From Nocardia uniformis NBRC 13702 (GTDB taxonomy: Bacteria; Actinomycetota; Actinomycetes; Mycobacteriales; Mycobacteriaceae), in NCBI RefSeq assembly GCF_001613345.1, contig NZ_BDCE01000013.1, forward strand, positions 20,996 through 84,995: DNA of 64,000 nucleotides, written 5' to 3'. Below the pieces are notes generated by a model. That model made no database searches, had not been told where the DNA came from, and saw only the letters and a program-made list of their open reading frames with translations. Shown here one piece after another: positions 42,252 to 53,457 of this stretch. The first letter of the stretch is position 1; each line of letters begins with the position of its first letter. Position numbers and translations under genes: made by a program.

Positions 42252-43160
42252 GTGACTGAGAAGAAAGTCACCGCCGCGATCGTCGGCTCCGGCAATATCA
42301 GCACCGACCTGCTGTACAAATTGCTGCGTTCGGAGAAGATCGAGCCGCGCTGGATGATCGGTATCGACCCGGATTCCGAGGGGCTCAAGCGCGCTCGCGG
42401 ACTGGGCCTGGAGACCTCCGCGGAAGGTGCGGATTGGCTGCTGGCACTTCCGGATAAGCCGGATCTGCTGTTCGAAGCCACCTCCGCCTACGTGCATCGC
42501 GCGTACGCGCCGAAGTACGCCGAGGCGGGTATCCGCGCCGTGGACCTCACCCCCGCCGCCGTCGGCCCGGCCGTTATTCCGCCGGTCAATCTCGATTCGC
42601 TGCGTGACGCCCCGAATGTCAACATGATCACCTGCGGTGGTCAGGCGACAATTCCCATGGTGGCGGCCGTTTCTCGCGTCGTCGAGGTGGCCTACGCCGA
42701 AATCGTGGCATCGGTGTCCTCGGTGTCCGCCGGTCCCGGTACCCGCGCCAATATCGACGAGTTCACCAAGACCACCTCCGCGGGTGTGGAGACGATCGGC
42801 GGTGCCAAGCGCGGCAAGGCCATCATCATTCTGAACCCGGCTGAACCGCCGATGATCATGCGCGACACCATCTTCTGCGCCATTCCCGAAGATGCCGACC
42901 GCGACGCGATCACCGAGTCGATTCATCGGATGGAGAAGTCCATTCAGGAGTACGTGCCCGGTTATCGCCTGCTCAATGAGCCGCAGTACGACGATCCGTC
43001 GATGGTTTCCGGTGGGATGGCGAAGGTGTCGATCTTCGTCGAGGTCGAGGGCGCGGGCGACTTCCTGCCGCCGTACGCGGGCAACCTGGACATCATGACC
43101 GCCGCTGCCACTCGCGTCGGCGATGTACTTGCGGACCAGATCATCTCGGCACGGGTGTAA
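42252..43160 (+). CDS. hsaG: acylating acetaldehyde/propionaldehyde dehydrogenase HsaG
   Basis: Converts the aldehyde from HsaF into the acyl-CoA with NAD and CoA, channelled between the two subunits. Rossmann motif [11 protein letters not shown] near residue 12; the catalytic Cys lies in [36 protein letters not shown] and [21 protein letters not shown] follow. The 302-residue length is normal. GTG start at 42252 follows AGGAGAAAGCC. hsaF begins 11 bases downstream. Confidence 0.95.
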   Translation: MTEKKVTAAIVGSGNISTDLLYKLLRSEKIEPRWMIGIDPDSEGLKRARGLGLETSAEGADWLLALPDKPDLLFEATSAYVHRAYAPKYAEAGIRAVDLTPAAVGPAVIPPVNLDSLRDAPNVNMITCGGQATIPMVAAVSRVVEVAYAEIVASVSSVSAGPGTRANIDEFTKTTSAGVETIGGAKRGKAIIILNPAEPPMIMRDTIFCAIPEDADRDAITESIHRMEKSIQEYVPGYRLLNEPQYDDPSMVSGGMAKVSIFVEVEGAGDFLPPYAGNLDIMTAAATRVGDVLADQIISARV

Positions 43161-43171
43161 GGAGATCCACG

Positions 43172-44224
43172 ATGAGCAATGTGCTGAAGCCCTTCTCGGG
43201 CGAACTCGATGTGCGCGTCACCGACACCTCGCTGCGTGACGGCTCGCATCACAAGCGTCACCAGTTCACCGTCACCGAGGTGCGCGATATCGTTGCCGCC
43301 CTAGATAACTCGGGTGTTCCCGTAATCGAGGTGACCCACGGCGACGGCCTGGGTGGTTCCTCCTTCAACTACGGATTCTCCAAAACCCCTGAGCAGGAAC
43401 TGATCAAGGCCGCTGCGGAAACCGCCAAGCAGGCCAAGATCGCCTTCCTCATGCTGCCCGGTGTGGGAGTGAAGGAAGACATCAAGATCTCGCAGGACAA
43501 TGGCGCGTCCATCTGCCGCATCGCCACCCACTGCACCGAGGCCGATGTCTCCATCCAGCACTTCAATATGGCGCGTGACCTGGGTTTGGAAACCGTCGGC
43601 TTCCTGATGATGGCGCACAGCACCACCCCGGAGCTGCTCGCCAAGCAGGCGCGCATCATGGCCGATGCGGGCTGCCAGTGCGTCTACGTGGTCGACTCCG
43701 CCGGTGCCCTGGTGCTGGAACAGGTCTCCGACCGCGTTTCCGCGCTCGTCGCCGAACTCGGCAATGACGCGCAGGTCGGCTTCCACGGCCACGAGAACCT
43801 GGGCCTGGCCGTCGCCAACTCCGTATACGCGGTGCGCGCCGGTGCCACCCAGATCGACGGTTCCGCGCGCCGCTTCGGGGCGGGCGCCGGCAACCTTCCC
43901 GTTGAGGCCTTCATCGGTGTCTGCGACAAGCTCGGCATCAAGACCGGTGTCGATTTCTTCGCCGTCACCGACGCCGCCGAAGACGTGGTCCGCCCGGCCA
44001 TGCCCACGGAATGCCTACTCGACCGACAGGCCCTGATGATGGGTTACGCTGGCGTTTACTCGTCGTTCCTGCGTCACGCGGAGCGTCAGGCCGAGCGTTA
44101 CGGCGTCTCCGCCGCCGAAATGCTGGTCCGTGCGGGCCAGCGCAAACTGGTCGGCGGTCAGGAAGACCAGCTGATCGATATCGCCCTGGAACTCCAGCGG
44201 GAACAGCAAACCGTCACCGCGTGA
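43172..44224 (+). CDS. hsaF: 4-hydroxy-2-oxovalerate (oxohexanoate) aldolase HsaF
   Basis: Divalent-metal class II aldolase that cleaves the 4-hydroxy-2-oxo acid to pyruvate and an aldehyde. It has the DmpG/HMGL fold: [18 protein letters not shown] with the metal-binding Asp, [17 protein letters not shown], a [11 protein letters not shown] strand, and the metal His pair in [15 protein letters not shown]. 350 residues; AAGGAG lies 8 bases before the ATG. It forms a complex with HsaG. A hairpin terminator follows. Confidence 0.95.
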   Translation: MSNVLKPFSGELDVRVTDTSLRDGSHHKRHQFTVTEVRDIVAALDNSGVPVIEVTHGDGLGGSSFNYGFSKTPEQELIKAAAETAKQAKIAFLMLPGVGVKEDIKISQDNGASICRIATHCTEADVSIQHFNMARDLGLETVGFLMMAHSTTPELLAKQARIMADAGCQCVYVVDSAGALVLEQVSDRVSALVAELGNDAQVGFHGHENLGLAVANSVYAVRAGATQIDGSARRFGAGAGNLPVEAFIGVCDKLGIKTGVDFFAVTDAAEDVVRPAMPTECLLDRQALMMGYAGVYSSFLRHAERQAERYGVSAAEMLVRAGQRKLVGGQEDQLIDIALELQREQQTVTA

Positions 44225-44259
44225 GCTCGGAGGGACAACCAGCTTTCCGGTGACACGGG

Positions 44260-44291
44260 CTGGGCCGCTGCCGTCTTCGGTGGCGGCCCAG
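44260..44291. terminator. terminator after hsaF
   Basis: CTGGGCCGCTGCC pairs with GGTGGCGGCCCAG around GTCTTC, followed by TTCTGTTTC. It lies between the convergent hsaF and small membrane protein genes. Confidence 0.75.
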
Positions 44292-44309
44292 TTCTGTTTC
44301 ACCCGCACT

Positions 44310-44546
44310 TCACGCCGCCACCTCTCGAACGCCCGTCGCCCGGTGCGCACCCCGGTAGGTGCGTTGCGCAGTCCGGTGCCGACCAGCCATCGCACGGCGA
44401 TTCTCGTACGCGATGCGATTGCGGATCTCGGCCACGGTCGGCCCATGCGGTTCGACGGGCAACCGCCAGATACCGACGGCGACAATCGCCGCCACGAGCG
44501 CGAATTGAACAGCCAGGGTAATGAGAAAGATCTGCCACTGCGCCAT
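44310..44546 (-). CDS. small single-span membrane protein
   Basis: A 78-residue protein with one N-terminal TM helix (FLITLAVQFALVAAIVAVGIW) and a basic cytoplasmic tail rich in Arg, His and Ala (RRAMAGRHRTAQRTYRGAHR). GGAGGGTGAGCGG precedes the ATG. It starts 6 bases after the stop of the upstream gene, so the two form an operon divergent from an HTH regulator. No family recognised. Confidence 0.55.
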   Translation of the reverse strand: MAQWQIFLITLAVQFALVAAIVAVGIWRLPVEPHGPTVAEIRNRIAYENRRAMAGRHRTAQRTYRGAHRATGVREVAA

Positions 44547-44552
44547 CGCCGC

Positions 44553-44912
44553 TCACCCTCCCTCGCCGAACCTGCTGGTACGAACCGAGATCCGCTCGGG
44601 TGAGACGGTGATCAGATCGCATTCCCGGCGAATGAGAGGCGGATCCGGCAGATGCTCGATAGTCGGTGTGACCACCGCTACCGCACCGGTCCGACCGACG
44701 ACGCGCAGCAGGCGAGGCATCGGATCGGCGACCTCGGGGCCGAAGCACAAGGTGCGGACCAGGTCGTAGCCCAGACTCCGCGCGAGAGCCGAAATCGCCA
44801 GTTCGTCTCGTTCGCAGGCGCTTCCGGAGAGGGATTCGGACAGGTAGCCGACAGCCTTCGGCTGCGGCGGGCACAGGCGGAATGGTTCCGGTGCCATGTA
44901 CGGGCGGGTCAT
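44553..44912 (-). CDS. uncharacterised protein with a recombinase-like segment
   Basis: A 119-residue protein. The middle (SACERDELAISALARSLGYD, then LVRTLCFGPEVADPMPRLL) resembles the catalytic-domain pattern of serine-recombinase-like proteins. There is no N-terminal Y-x-R-x-S motif, so recombinase activity is unlikely. The end is strand-rich (RRECDLITVSPERISVRTSRF). ATG at 44912 follows GAGGAGGCCCGC. Operon with the small membrane gene downstream; divergent from the TPR-type HTH regulator, which may control it. Confidence 0.5.
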   Translation of the reverse strand: MTRPYMAPEPFRLCPPQPKAVGYLSESLSGSACERDELAISALARSLGYDLVRTLCFGPEVADPMPRLLRVVGRTGAVAVVTPTIEHLPDPPLIRRECDLITVSPERISVRTSRFGEGG

Positions 44913-45105
44913 CGCGGGCCTCCTCGATCGCAAGGTTGTGTCCAATCAGCGTCGGAGAACTGACCGTTGGAAGCGACGGCACAGTCTGCACGGCCGTGTG
45001 CATGATCTGCCGTTGACAATTACGTCCCAATCTGTTTTGTGCGCCGTCACGAACTCGGCGGGCTACCGTTTTCCTGACCGGATACCGATTTGGGAAGGAC
45101 CGGGA

Positions 45106-46419
45106 GTGGTCGAAGAGCGGGCCAGCCGCGAGTGGGAATCCAGCGAATTCCGAATGTTTCTGGCACAGGGGCAGCCGGGGCAGGCACTCGCGTTGGTGCG
45201 CAGAGCCCGGGGTCTCTCCCAAGCTGACTTCGGTGCCCTCCTGCACTGGGATCGTGCTCATGTCGGGCGCGTGGAACGTGGCGATGTCGACACCCTGTTC
45301 GACATCCGTCAACTCATTCGGGTGGCGACTGCTCTCGGCATTCCGCGCTCAGCTCTGGCACCGGCCTTGCTAGGCACTACCGGCGCGGGCACCATCGAAA
45401 GCGGGGTCGGCGAAGGAGTCGATGACGTGGACCGCAGACAATTCGGACTAGCAGCGAGCCTGGCGATCGCGGGCTCCGCGATGCCGGGACCGATGACAAC
45501 TGAAACTTTGCAGGTAGGTGATGACCACATCACCTACCTGCGCACGCTGACGCGACAACTGTGGGACCACGACAATCGGCTCGGCGGCGGAAGCATCGCC
45601 GATTTCGCTCTGCGGCAATACCGTCGGGCTCGGACGCTGCTCGACTACGGCGACTACGGAAACCGGGCCGGAGTCCAACTGGTTGCCGAGACCGGTCGAC
45701 TGTGCAGCTGCGCCGGTTGGCTCGCCTATGACAATGGCCAACCCGATCTGGCGCGGTGGTGCTACACCGAAGCCGTCCTGCTCGCCGAACAAACCAGCGA
45801 CACAGAGATGCTCGCCGCAGCGCTCGGCGGCCTGAGCATCATCGCCACAGAACAACCGACAAAGAGTCATGAGCCGGTGCGCCTCGCACTGCGAGTCTCC
45901 GAACTCGCCAGCACGGTCCCGTCCTCTCGCCTCAACGCTCTACGCGCCGCCCGCGAGTCGATCGCCCACGCGGCGATAGGTGACGGCCGTGAATTCGACC
46001 GCGCCACAACCCGAGTTCGGCGTGAAATGGACCGGGGCATAGACGACCCCAACGACCCGGTCTGGCTCAGCTTCGTCACCGAACCCGAACTTCGAGTGCA
46101 CGAGGCAAAGGGAAACAAAATGCTCGGCCGTCACCACCGAGCCGTCGACCTGTATCGCGAAAGCGTTGCGAGAGACGACGTCCTGCCGCGCGACCGCGCC
46201 TCTTACCACGCATACTTCGCGGCTTCTCTCGCCGGTCTCGGTGAGATCCGGTCGGCCGTAGCCGAAGCCCACACCGCCCTCTCACTCCTGGAAGGCCCGG
46301 TTAGCTCCCCACGCCTCGTGGCCGAACTCCGCCCCGTCCGCAGCGCTGTCGCCAATGCCCGAGGTGATGACGTCGAACGCTTCCGGCTTCGATTCGATGC
46401 GCTCACAAGGGCCGCCTGA
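45106..46419 (+). CDS. XRE-family HTH regulator with TPR-like C-terminal domain
   Basis: A 437-residue regulator. The HTH (about residues 15-75) reads ALALVRRARGLSQADFGALL, then WDRAHVGRVERGD. A DRRQFGLAASLAIAGSAMPG hydrophobic stretch follows, common in this actinobacterial family, then about 300 helical residues with TPR-like repeats (AGWLAYDNGQPDLARWCYTE, HRAVDLYRESVARDD, YFAASLAGLGEIRSAVAEAH). Such proteins often sense peptides or small signals. I chose GTG at 45106 after GGAAGGACCGG; the open frame extends further upstream without homology. Divergent from the two small genes. Confidence 0.75.
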   Translation: MVEERASREWESSEFRMFLAQGQPGQALALVRRARGLSQADFGALLHWDRAHVGRVERGDVDTLFDIRQLIRVATALGIPRSALAPALLGTTGAGTIESGVGEGVDDVDRRQFGLAASLAIAGSAMPGPMTTETLQVGDDHITYLRTLTRQLWDHDNRLGGGSIADFALRQYRRARTLLDYGDYGNRAGVQLVAETGRLCSCAGWLAYDNGQPDLARWCYTEAVLLAEQTSDTEMLAAALGGLSIIATEQPTKSHEPVRLALRVSELASTVPSSRLNALRAARESIAHAAIGDGREFDRATTRVRREMDRGIDDPNDPVWLSFVTEPELRVHEAKGNKMLGRHHRAVDLYRESVARDDVLPRDRASYHAYFAASLAGLGEIRSAVAEAHTALSLLEGPVSSPRLVAELRPVRSAVANARGDDVERFRLRFDALTRAA

Positions 46420-46463
46420 TCCTCAGCTCGGCCTATTCGCGCACTTCGCGAGCTGATGGGCAG

Positions 46464-46497
46464 TTTCGTGCACCGACGGGCCGGAAAGTGCACGAAA
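46464..46497. terminator. inverted repeat after the HTH regulator
   Basis: TTTCGTGCAC pairs perfectly with GTGCACGAAA across a 14-base loop, 45 bases after the regulator's stop and followed by AA. It could terminate transcription or be a protein-binding palindrome. Confidence 0.5.
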
Positions 46498-46588
46498 AAG
46501 CCGGGGAAACCATCGGGCGTTGGAACCGACCCCTGGTGGGTGACCGCGCTCTGTGGTCTGACTGATCCCGTGCCCTAGGGTCGGTCCA

Positions 46589-46825
46589 ATGGAGGAGATC
46601 GTGCTGTACGGAGCCCAGTGGTGTGGCGACTGTCGCCGCGCGAAGACGTGGTTGCGGGAGAACCGGGTGGCGTTCACCGAGGTCGATGTCGAACACGATG
46701 AGGCGGCGCGGGAGCGGGCCATCGAGATTGCCGGGCGGAAGAACATTCCGGTGATCGTGCTGCTCGACGGCACGGTGCTGGTGGAGCCGACCAACGCCGA
46801 ACTCGCCGCCGCGCTGGGGCGCTGA
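46589..46825 (+). CDS. glutaredoxin-like protein
   Basis: A 78-residue thioredoxin-fold protein with active site WCGDCRRAK (CxxC with Gly-Asp) near residue 12. It has NIPVIVLLDGTVLVEPTN, where glutaredoxins have the cis-Pro TVP motif and the following Gly/Asp turn. In actinobacteria, proteins of this size are mycoredoxin- or NrdH-like and use mycothiol or thioredoxin reductase. The CGDC site differs from the CGYC of mycoredoxin-1, so the partner is uncertain. Monocistronic. Confidence 0.78.
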   Translation: MEEIVLYGAQWCGDCRRAKTWLRENRVAFTEVDVEHDEAARERAIEIAGRKNIPVIVLLDGTVLVEPTNAELAAALGR

Positions 46826-46897
46826 CGTCTTCCTTTGAAGACGATGGGACCAAAAAGCAAGATTCTGAGCTATTCAACGTCTCGCGTGAACTTCGTA

Positions 46898-46929
46898 CTG
46901 TTGTCGTATCGGTTCAAACGGAACAACAG
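46898..46929. promoter_or_regulatory. nested inverted repeat upstream of the quinone oxidoreductase gene
   Basis: Outer arms CTGTTGT and ACAACAG are perfect complements, and an inner GTTC/GAAC pair lies at 46912-46924. The element ends 13 bases before the ATG at 46943, where a repressor could block transcription or ribosome access. Confidence 0.45.
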
Positions 46930-46942
46930 TGCAGGAGCGGAA

Positions 46943-47869
46943 ATGCGTGCGGTGATTCAGAAGTCGTTCGGTGGGCCCGAGGTCCTGGAGGTCGCGGAGA
47001 TCGAGCAGCCGCAGCCGCTGTCGGGCGAGGTGCTGGTGCGGGTGCACGCGAGTTCGGTGAATCCGGTCGACGTGGTGGTGCGGGCCGGTTACCTCCCACT
47101 GTTGGGCCAGCCGCCCTTCGGTGTCGGCTGGGATATCTCCGGCGTGGTCGAGGTCGCCGGGCCGGGGGCGCGGTACGCGGTCGGCGAGGAGGTCTACGGC
47201 ATGCCGTTCTTCCCCCGCGCCGCCACCGGCTACGCGGAATATGTGGCCGCACCCTCGCGTCAGCTGGCGCGTAAGCCGAAGTCGCTCAACCACATCGAGG
47301 CGGCGGCGCTGCCGCTGGCCGCGCTGACCGCCTGGCAGGGGCTGGTCGACAAGGCCGATATCAAGGCGGGGGACCGGGTGCTCATCCACCGCGCGGCCGG
47401 TGGCGTGGGGCACTTCGCCGTCCAGATCGCCAAGGCGCGCGGGGCTTACGTCATCGCGCTGGCCAGCGCCGCCAAGCACGATTTCGTGCGCGGCCTCGGC
47501 GCGGACGAGGTGATCGACTACCGCACAACCGATTACACCGAGGTGCTGCACGACCTGGACGTGGTCTTCGACTCCAATGCCGACGGTGAGCGCTCGGCGC
47601 GGGTGCTGAAGCCGGGCGGCGTGCTGGTGAGCATCATGGAGCACGCGAATCCGGAGCGCGCGGCGCAGGTGGAGGCCGCGGGCCGCCGTTTCGCCGGGGT
47701 ATCGGTCGAACCGGACTACGCCGCGCTGGAGGCCATCGCGGAATTGGTCGACGCGGGCAAGATTCGCCCGCACGTGTCGGAGACCCTCCGTCTGGAGGAC
47801 GCGGGCAAGGCACACGAGCTGGTGGGCTCGGGGCAGACTGTGGGCAAGGTTGTCCTGGCAGTGCGCTGA
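46943..47869 (+). CDS. zinc-independent NADP-dependent quinone oxidoreductase (MDR family)
   Basis: A 308-residue medium-chain dehydrogenase/reductase of the QOR group. Motifs: FGGPEVLEVAEIEQPQPLSG, VNPVDVVVRAGYLP, GWDISGVVEVAGPGA, the NADPH loop HRAAGGVGHFAVQIAKARGA and LGADEVIDYRTTD. Structural and catalytic zinc ligands of alcohol dehydrogenases are absent. AGGAGCGGAA precedes the ATG at 46943. A 12-base-pair terminator hairpin follows it and an AraC-type gene lies downstream on the same strand. Confidence 0.85.
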   Translation: MRAVIQKSFGGPEVLEVAEIEQPQPLSGEVLVRVHASSVNPVDVVVRAGYLPLLGQPPFGVGWDISGVVEVAGPGARYAVGEEVYGMPFFPRAATGYAEYVAAPSRQLARKPKSLNHIEAAALPLAALTAWQGLVDKADIKAGDRVLIHRAAGGVGHFAVQIAKARGAYVIALASAAKHDFVRGLGADEVIDYRTTDYTEVLHDLDVVFDSNADGERSARVLKPGGVLVSIMEHANPERAAQVEAAGRRFAGVSVEPDYAALEAIAELVDAGKIRPHVSETLRLEDAGKAHELVGSGQTVGKVVLAVR

Positions 47870-47877
47870 CCCCTGCG

Positions 47878-47905
47878 GGTGCTGAGCTGTCCGCAGCTCA
47901 GCACC
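47878..47905 (+). terminator. terminator after the quinone oxidoreductase gene
   Basis: GGTGCTGAGCTG pairs perfectly with CAGCTCAGCACC around TCCG, 9 bases after the stop codon. Confidence 0.85.
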
Positions 47906-47961
47906 GGTTCGTCATGCTGGTGTGCGATTATCCGCAGCCTCGATCGGCAGCGGTCGGGGCT

Positions 47962-47982
47962 CGGTCCACAATGAGTGGACCG
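47962..47982. promoter_or_regulatory. palindrome upstream of the first AraC-type gene
   Basis: CGGTCCAC-AATGA-GTGGACCG has perfect 8-base arms and lies 37 bases before the ATG at 48019. Confidence 0.5.
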
Positions 47983-48018
47983 CAGGTGAGAAGTGCGGGC
48001 CGAGTGAAGGAGAGCGGG

Positions 48019-49086
48019 ATGGACGTCCTGAGCGAGGCGCTGGCGTCGATGCGGACGGGGTCGCCGAGTTCGGTGCGCACCGACGGCCGCGCGCCGTGGG
48101 GGATGCGGCTGCCGGAGGTGCTCGGGGCGGGCTTCCATGTCGTCCTGCACGGGACATGCTGGATCGTCCCGTCCGAGCAGTCAGCCGAGGCGATTGCCCT
48201 GGGGCCCGGCGATGTGATCTTCCTGCGCGACGGCGCGGGCCATATCCTCGCCGACCACCCCTCCACCCCGGCGGAAGTGCCCGGGCCCGAGCATTACACG
48301 GCCCTACCGCCGGTGGGTGCGGTGACGATCGGCGGCGATGGCCCACTCACCAGTCTGCTGTGCGGCAACTATCACCTGGATGGCGCACGTCCGCATCCGC
48401 TGCTTCGGCAGCTGCCGGAATTCATCCATCTCCCGGCCCAGCACGGTCGCCGCCCGGAGCTGACCGCCGCCGTCCAGCTGCTCGGTGCGGAGCTGGACAA
48501 CCCACGAATGGGTTCGCACGGCATAGTCCCGGCCCTCATCGATTCGCTACTGCTCTACATCCTGCGCGCCTGGATCGAGGAGCAACCCGAATCGGAATCG
48601 GTGGGATGGGCCGCGGCACTGCGTGATCCAGCGGTAGCCCCGGCCCTGTCCGCCATGCACGAGGACCCGTCCGCCGCCTGGACCGTGCAATCGCTGGCCG
48701 ACCGCGCGGGCCTGTCCCGCGCCGCCTTCGCCAAACGCTTCGCCGCCATGGTCGGCGAACCCCCACTCGCTTACCTCACCCGCTGGCGTCTGACTACCGC
48801 CGCCCGCCTACTCCGCGAGGACGACATCCCCGTCAGCCAGGTCGCGTCCCGCACCGGCTACGGCTCCGAATTCGCCTTCGGCAAGGCCTTCAAACGCGAA
48901 TACGGCCTCGCCCCAGGCCAATACCGCCGCCAAGCCCGTACGGTAGCCGTCGGTCCGGCAGGGGCGCAGGGGTTTTCGTCGGGCGCGGTGGGCGACGACC
49001 TCGGTTACAGTCGATCGTGGGCCGAGGAGAGGGCAGCGGATGGCATTGATCCCCGAATCGTCGTACCCGGTCGCGTTCTGGCGTGA
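48019..49086 (+). CDS. AraC-family regulator with cupin-type N-terminal domain (paralogue 1)
   Basis: A 355-residue regulator. The N-terminal cupin domain (RAPWGMRLPEVLGAGFHVV, ALGPGDVIFLRDGAGHIL) senses an unknown ligand. The C-terminal double HTH reads SLADRAGLSRAAFAKRFAAM and then RTGYGSEFAFGKAFKREYGL. About 45 extra residues follow the HTH, absent in the paralogue at 56810, and their codons overlap the next gene by 47 bases; this tail may not be functional. AAGGAGAGCGGG precedes the ATG. Proteins of this type usually regulate adjacent oxidoreductases. Confidence 0.85.
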   Translation: MDVLSEALASMRTGSPSSVRTDGRAPWGMRLPEVLGAGFHVVLHGTCWIVPSEQSAEAIALGPGDVIFLRDGAGHILADHPSTPAEVPGPEHYTALPPVGAVTIGGDGPLTSLLCGNYHLDGARPHPLLRQLPEFIHLPAQHGRRPELTAAVQLLGAELDNPRMGSHGIVPALIDSLLLYILRAWIEEQPESESVGWAAALRDPAVAPALSAMHEDPSAAWTVQSLADRAGLSRAAFAKRFAAMVGEPPLAYLTRWRLTTAARLLREDDIPVSQVASRTGYGSEFAFGKAFKREYGLAPGQYRRQARTVAVGPAGAQGFSSGAVGDDLGYSRSWAEERAADGIDPRIVVPGRVLA

Positions 49087-49468
49087 CCGGATAGCCCGGC
49101 TGTTGCTCGGACTGATCGCGGTGGCGGCGGTGGCCGGTGCGGCGAGCCTCATTCCCGAGGTGATCGACGCCGCTGGTGACGCCAAAACCACGAAGGTGTG
49201 GCGAGCGTATGGATTGGTGACATTCGCCGGACTCTTCGTCCTACTGGCGTGGCGTCCGCGGTCGACACCCGGCCTATGGGAACTCACGATACTGAACAAG
49301 CTCGCCCTCGCCGTGACGGGCGCGTTCTGGACGGTCGGCGAGGTCGACGGCGCGGGCGCCATGGCCGCCGCCGACGGGGTGCTGACGGCGGTTCTGATCG
49401 CCTGTTACGCGCTCACGCGAGGATGGACGGCGTGGTCGAGTTCGGCCGGGCGCGGCCCGGGCGCATGA
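49040..49468 (+). CDS. small four-helix membrane protein
   Basis: A 142-residue protein with four hydrophobic segments (about residues 20-40, 55-72, 82-98 and 108-126) and short loops. No motif recognised. GAGGAGAGGGCAGCGG precedes the ATG. It overlaps the 3' end of the AraC-type gene, so it could be co-transcribed and possibly regulated with it. Confidence 0.6.
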   Translation: MALIPESSYPVAFWRDRIARLLLGLIAVAAVAGAASLIPEVIDAAGDAKTTKVWRAYGLVTFAGLFVLLAWRPRSTPGLWELTILNKLALAVTGAFWTVGEVDGAGAMAAADGVLTAVLIACYALTRGWTAWSSSAGRGPGA

Positions 49469-49600
49469 TCACGCTCGACATATCCGGAGCGCGCGGTGCG
49501 GGCGCTCACCACCGCCGCCAAGCCCGCACCGCGGCCTAACAGCACCGACGGAGCTCGGCTCGGCATCGGGAAGCCCAGTGGGCACGAAGTACTGACGTAG

Positions 49601-49631
49601 CAGGCCCCCGCAGGGAATCCGCAGGGGCCTG
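49601..49631. terminator. hairpin between convergent genes, hsaB side
   Basis: CAGGCCCCCGC pairs with GCAGGGGCCTG (one mismatch) around AGGGAATCC, 73 bases beyond the hsaB stop. Confidence 0.6.
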
Positions 49632-49703
49632 GCAGCCGCCGATCGCGACCCGACGCCGGGATTTCAGGGGCACAGCCCCTGAGAGTCCCGAGAGTTGGGT
49701 CTC

Positions 49704-52092
<2,389 letters not shown>

Positions 52093-53262
52093 CTACACCA
52101 TCGTATCCGTGATCGGCAGCCCGAACGCGTGCGAGCCGTACATGACGTACGCGCGCTCGGCGTCGTTGGCCGCGTGTACGCGGCCGGCATGCGCGTCCCG
52201 CCAGAATCGCTGTAGCGGAGTGCCGTTGGCGAGGGCGGTCGCACCCGATGCCTCGAACAGCTTATCGATGGAGGCGACGGCCCGGCCGGTGGCGCGAACC
52301 TGGTCGCGGCGAGCGCGGGCCCGCACGTCAAACGGGATTTCTTGGCCCGCAACCAGATACGCGTACTCATCGGCGACATTGCCGGACAGCTGACGCCAAG
52401 CGGCGTCGATATCGCTGGCGGCCTCGGCGATTCGCACCTTGCCGAAGGGGTCATCCTTGGCGTTCTCGCCCGCGTAGGCGGCGCGCACCCGCTTGCCCTG
52501 ATGCTCCACATGCGCCTCGTACGCGCCGTAGGCCATACCCACGATCGGGGTGGAGATGGTGGTGGGGTGAATGGTTCCCCACGGCATCTTGTAGACCGGG
52601 TCGGTATTCTGCTCCAGGCCAGGAGATTTCACTTCGCTCATGGCGCGGAAGCTGAGGAAACGGTGCCTGGGTACGAACACGTTCTCGACGACGACCGTGT
52701 TGGACCCGGTACCGCGCAAGCCGACCACGTGCCACACGTCATCGATGCGGTATTCGCTGCGCGGGATGAGGAACGAGCCGAAATCGACCGGCTTGCCGTT
52801 CTTGATCACCGGGCCGCCGACGACCACCCAGTCGGCGTGATCGGAGCCGGAAGACCAGGCCCACTTGCCGTTCACGGTGTAGCCGCTGCCGTCCTCGGTC
52901 ACCAGACCGGCGCCCATCGGGGCATAGGACGAGGAGATGCGGACGTCGGTGTCTTCGCCCCAGACCTCTTCCTGCGCACGCTGATCGAACAGCGCCAGGT
53001 GCCAGTTGTGGACGCCGATAATGCCGGAAACCCAGCCGGTGGACCCGCAGGCGCTGGCTATCTTGCGCACGGTGTCGTAGAACACGACCGGATCCGCGGC
53101 GTAGCCACCCCACTGGCGCGGCTGCAGCAGTTTGAAGAAACCGGTCTCCTGCAGATCCTTCACGGACTCTTCCGGCAGACGGCGCAGATCTTCCGCCTCT
53201 TGCGCGCGATCGCGCAGCGTGGGCAGCAGCGCCTCGACCCGCTCAACTACTTCTTGCGTCAT
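52093..53262 (-). CDS. hsaA: flavin-dependent 3-HSA monooxygenase HsaA
   Basis: Oxygenase component of the two-component hydroxylase that converts 3-HSA to the catechol. The 389-residue protein has an acyl-CoA-dehydrogenase-like fold: GFFKLLQPRQWGGYAADPVV, ACGSTGWVSGIIGVHNWHLA, GKWAWSSGSDHADWVVVGG and VVGLRGTGSNTVVVENVFVP. Reduced flavin comes from HsaB, encoded two genes later. First gene of hsaADCB, divergent from kshA; two KstR-type boxes lie within 70 bases upstream. Confidence 0.95.
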   Translation of the reverse strand: MTQEVVERVEALLPTLRDRAQEAEDLRRLPEESVKDLQETGFFKLLQPRQWGGYAADPVVFYDTVRKIASACGSTGWVSGIIGVHNWHLALFDQRAQEEVWGEDTDVRISSSYAPMGAGLVTEDGSGYTVNGKWAWSSGSDHADWVVVGGPVIKNGKPVDFGSFLIPRSEYRIDDVWHVVGLRGTGSNTVVVENVFVPRHRFLSFRAMSEVKSPGLEQNTDPVYKMPWGTIHPTTISTPIVGMAYGAYEAHVEHQGKRVRAAYAGENAKDDPFGKVRIAEAASDIDAAWRQLSGNVADEYAYLVAGQEIPFDVRARARRDQVRATGRAVASIDKLFEASGATALANGTPLQRFWRDAHAGRVHAANDAERAYVMYGSHAFGLPITDTMV

Positions 53263-53287
53263 CTCGCCAGTTGCTCCTGCCTGCTTC

Positions 53288-53301
53288 GGAAACGTGTTCG
53301 T
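53288..53301. promoter_or_regulatory. possible KstR operator nearest hsaA
   Basis: GGAAACGTGTTCGT contains the AAC-N2-GTT core 26 bases upstream of the hsaA start; outer bases match poorly. Confidence 0.5.
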
Positions 53302-53314
53302 CTGGCTTTGAGAC

Positions 53315-53328
53315 TAGAACACGTTCCT
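53315..53328. promoter_or_regulatory. KstR operator, hsaA side
   Basis: TAGAACACGTTCCT matches TnnAACnnGTTnnA at all but the last base, 53 bases before hsaA. Confidence 0.82.
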
Positions 53329-53419
53329 ATTCCCTGTCGAGAACAGAGGTCCTACCCGGGTTGATACAGGCCCATGCCTGGTTATCGAAGCTCCGGGTGG
53401 CGCATAGCCCACTCTATTT

Positions 53420-53433
53420 TGTAACGTGTTCTA
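53420..53433. promoter_or_regulatory. KstR operator, kshA side
   Basis: TGTAACGTGTTCTA fits TnnAACnnGTTnnA completely, 25 bases upstream of the kshA start and probably overlapping its promoter. Confidence 0.82.
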
Positions 53434-53457
53434 GTACTTCCAGAGGAGGATGGACTC

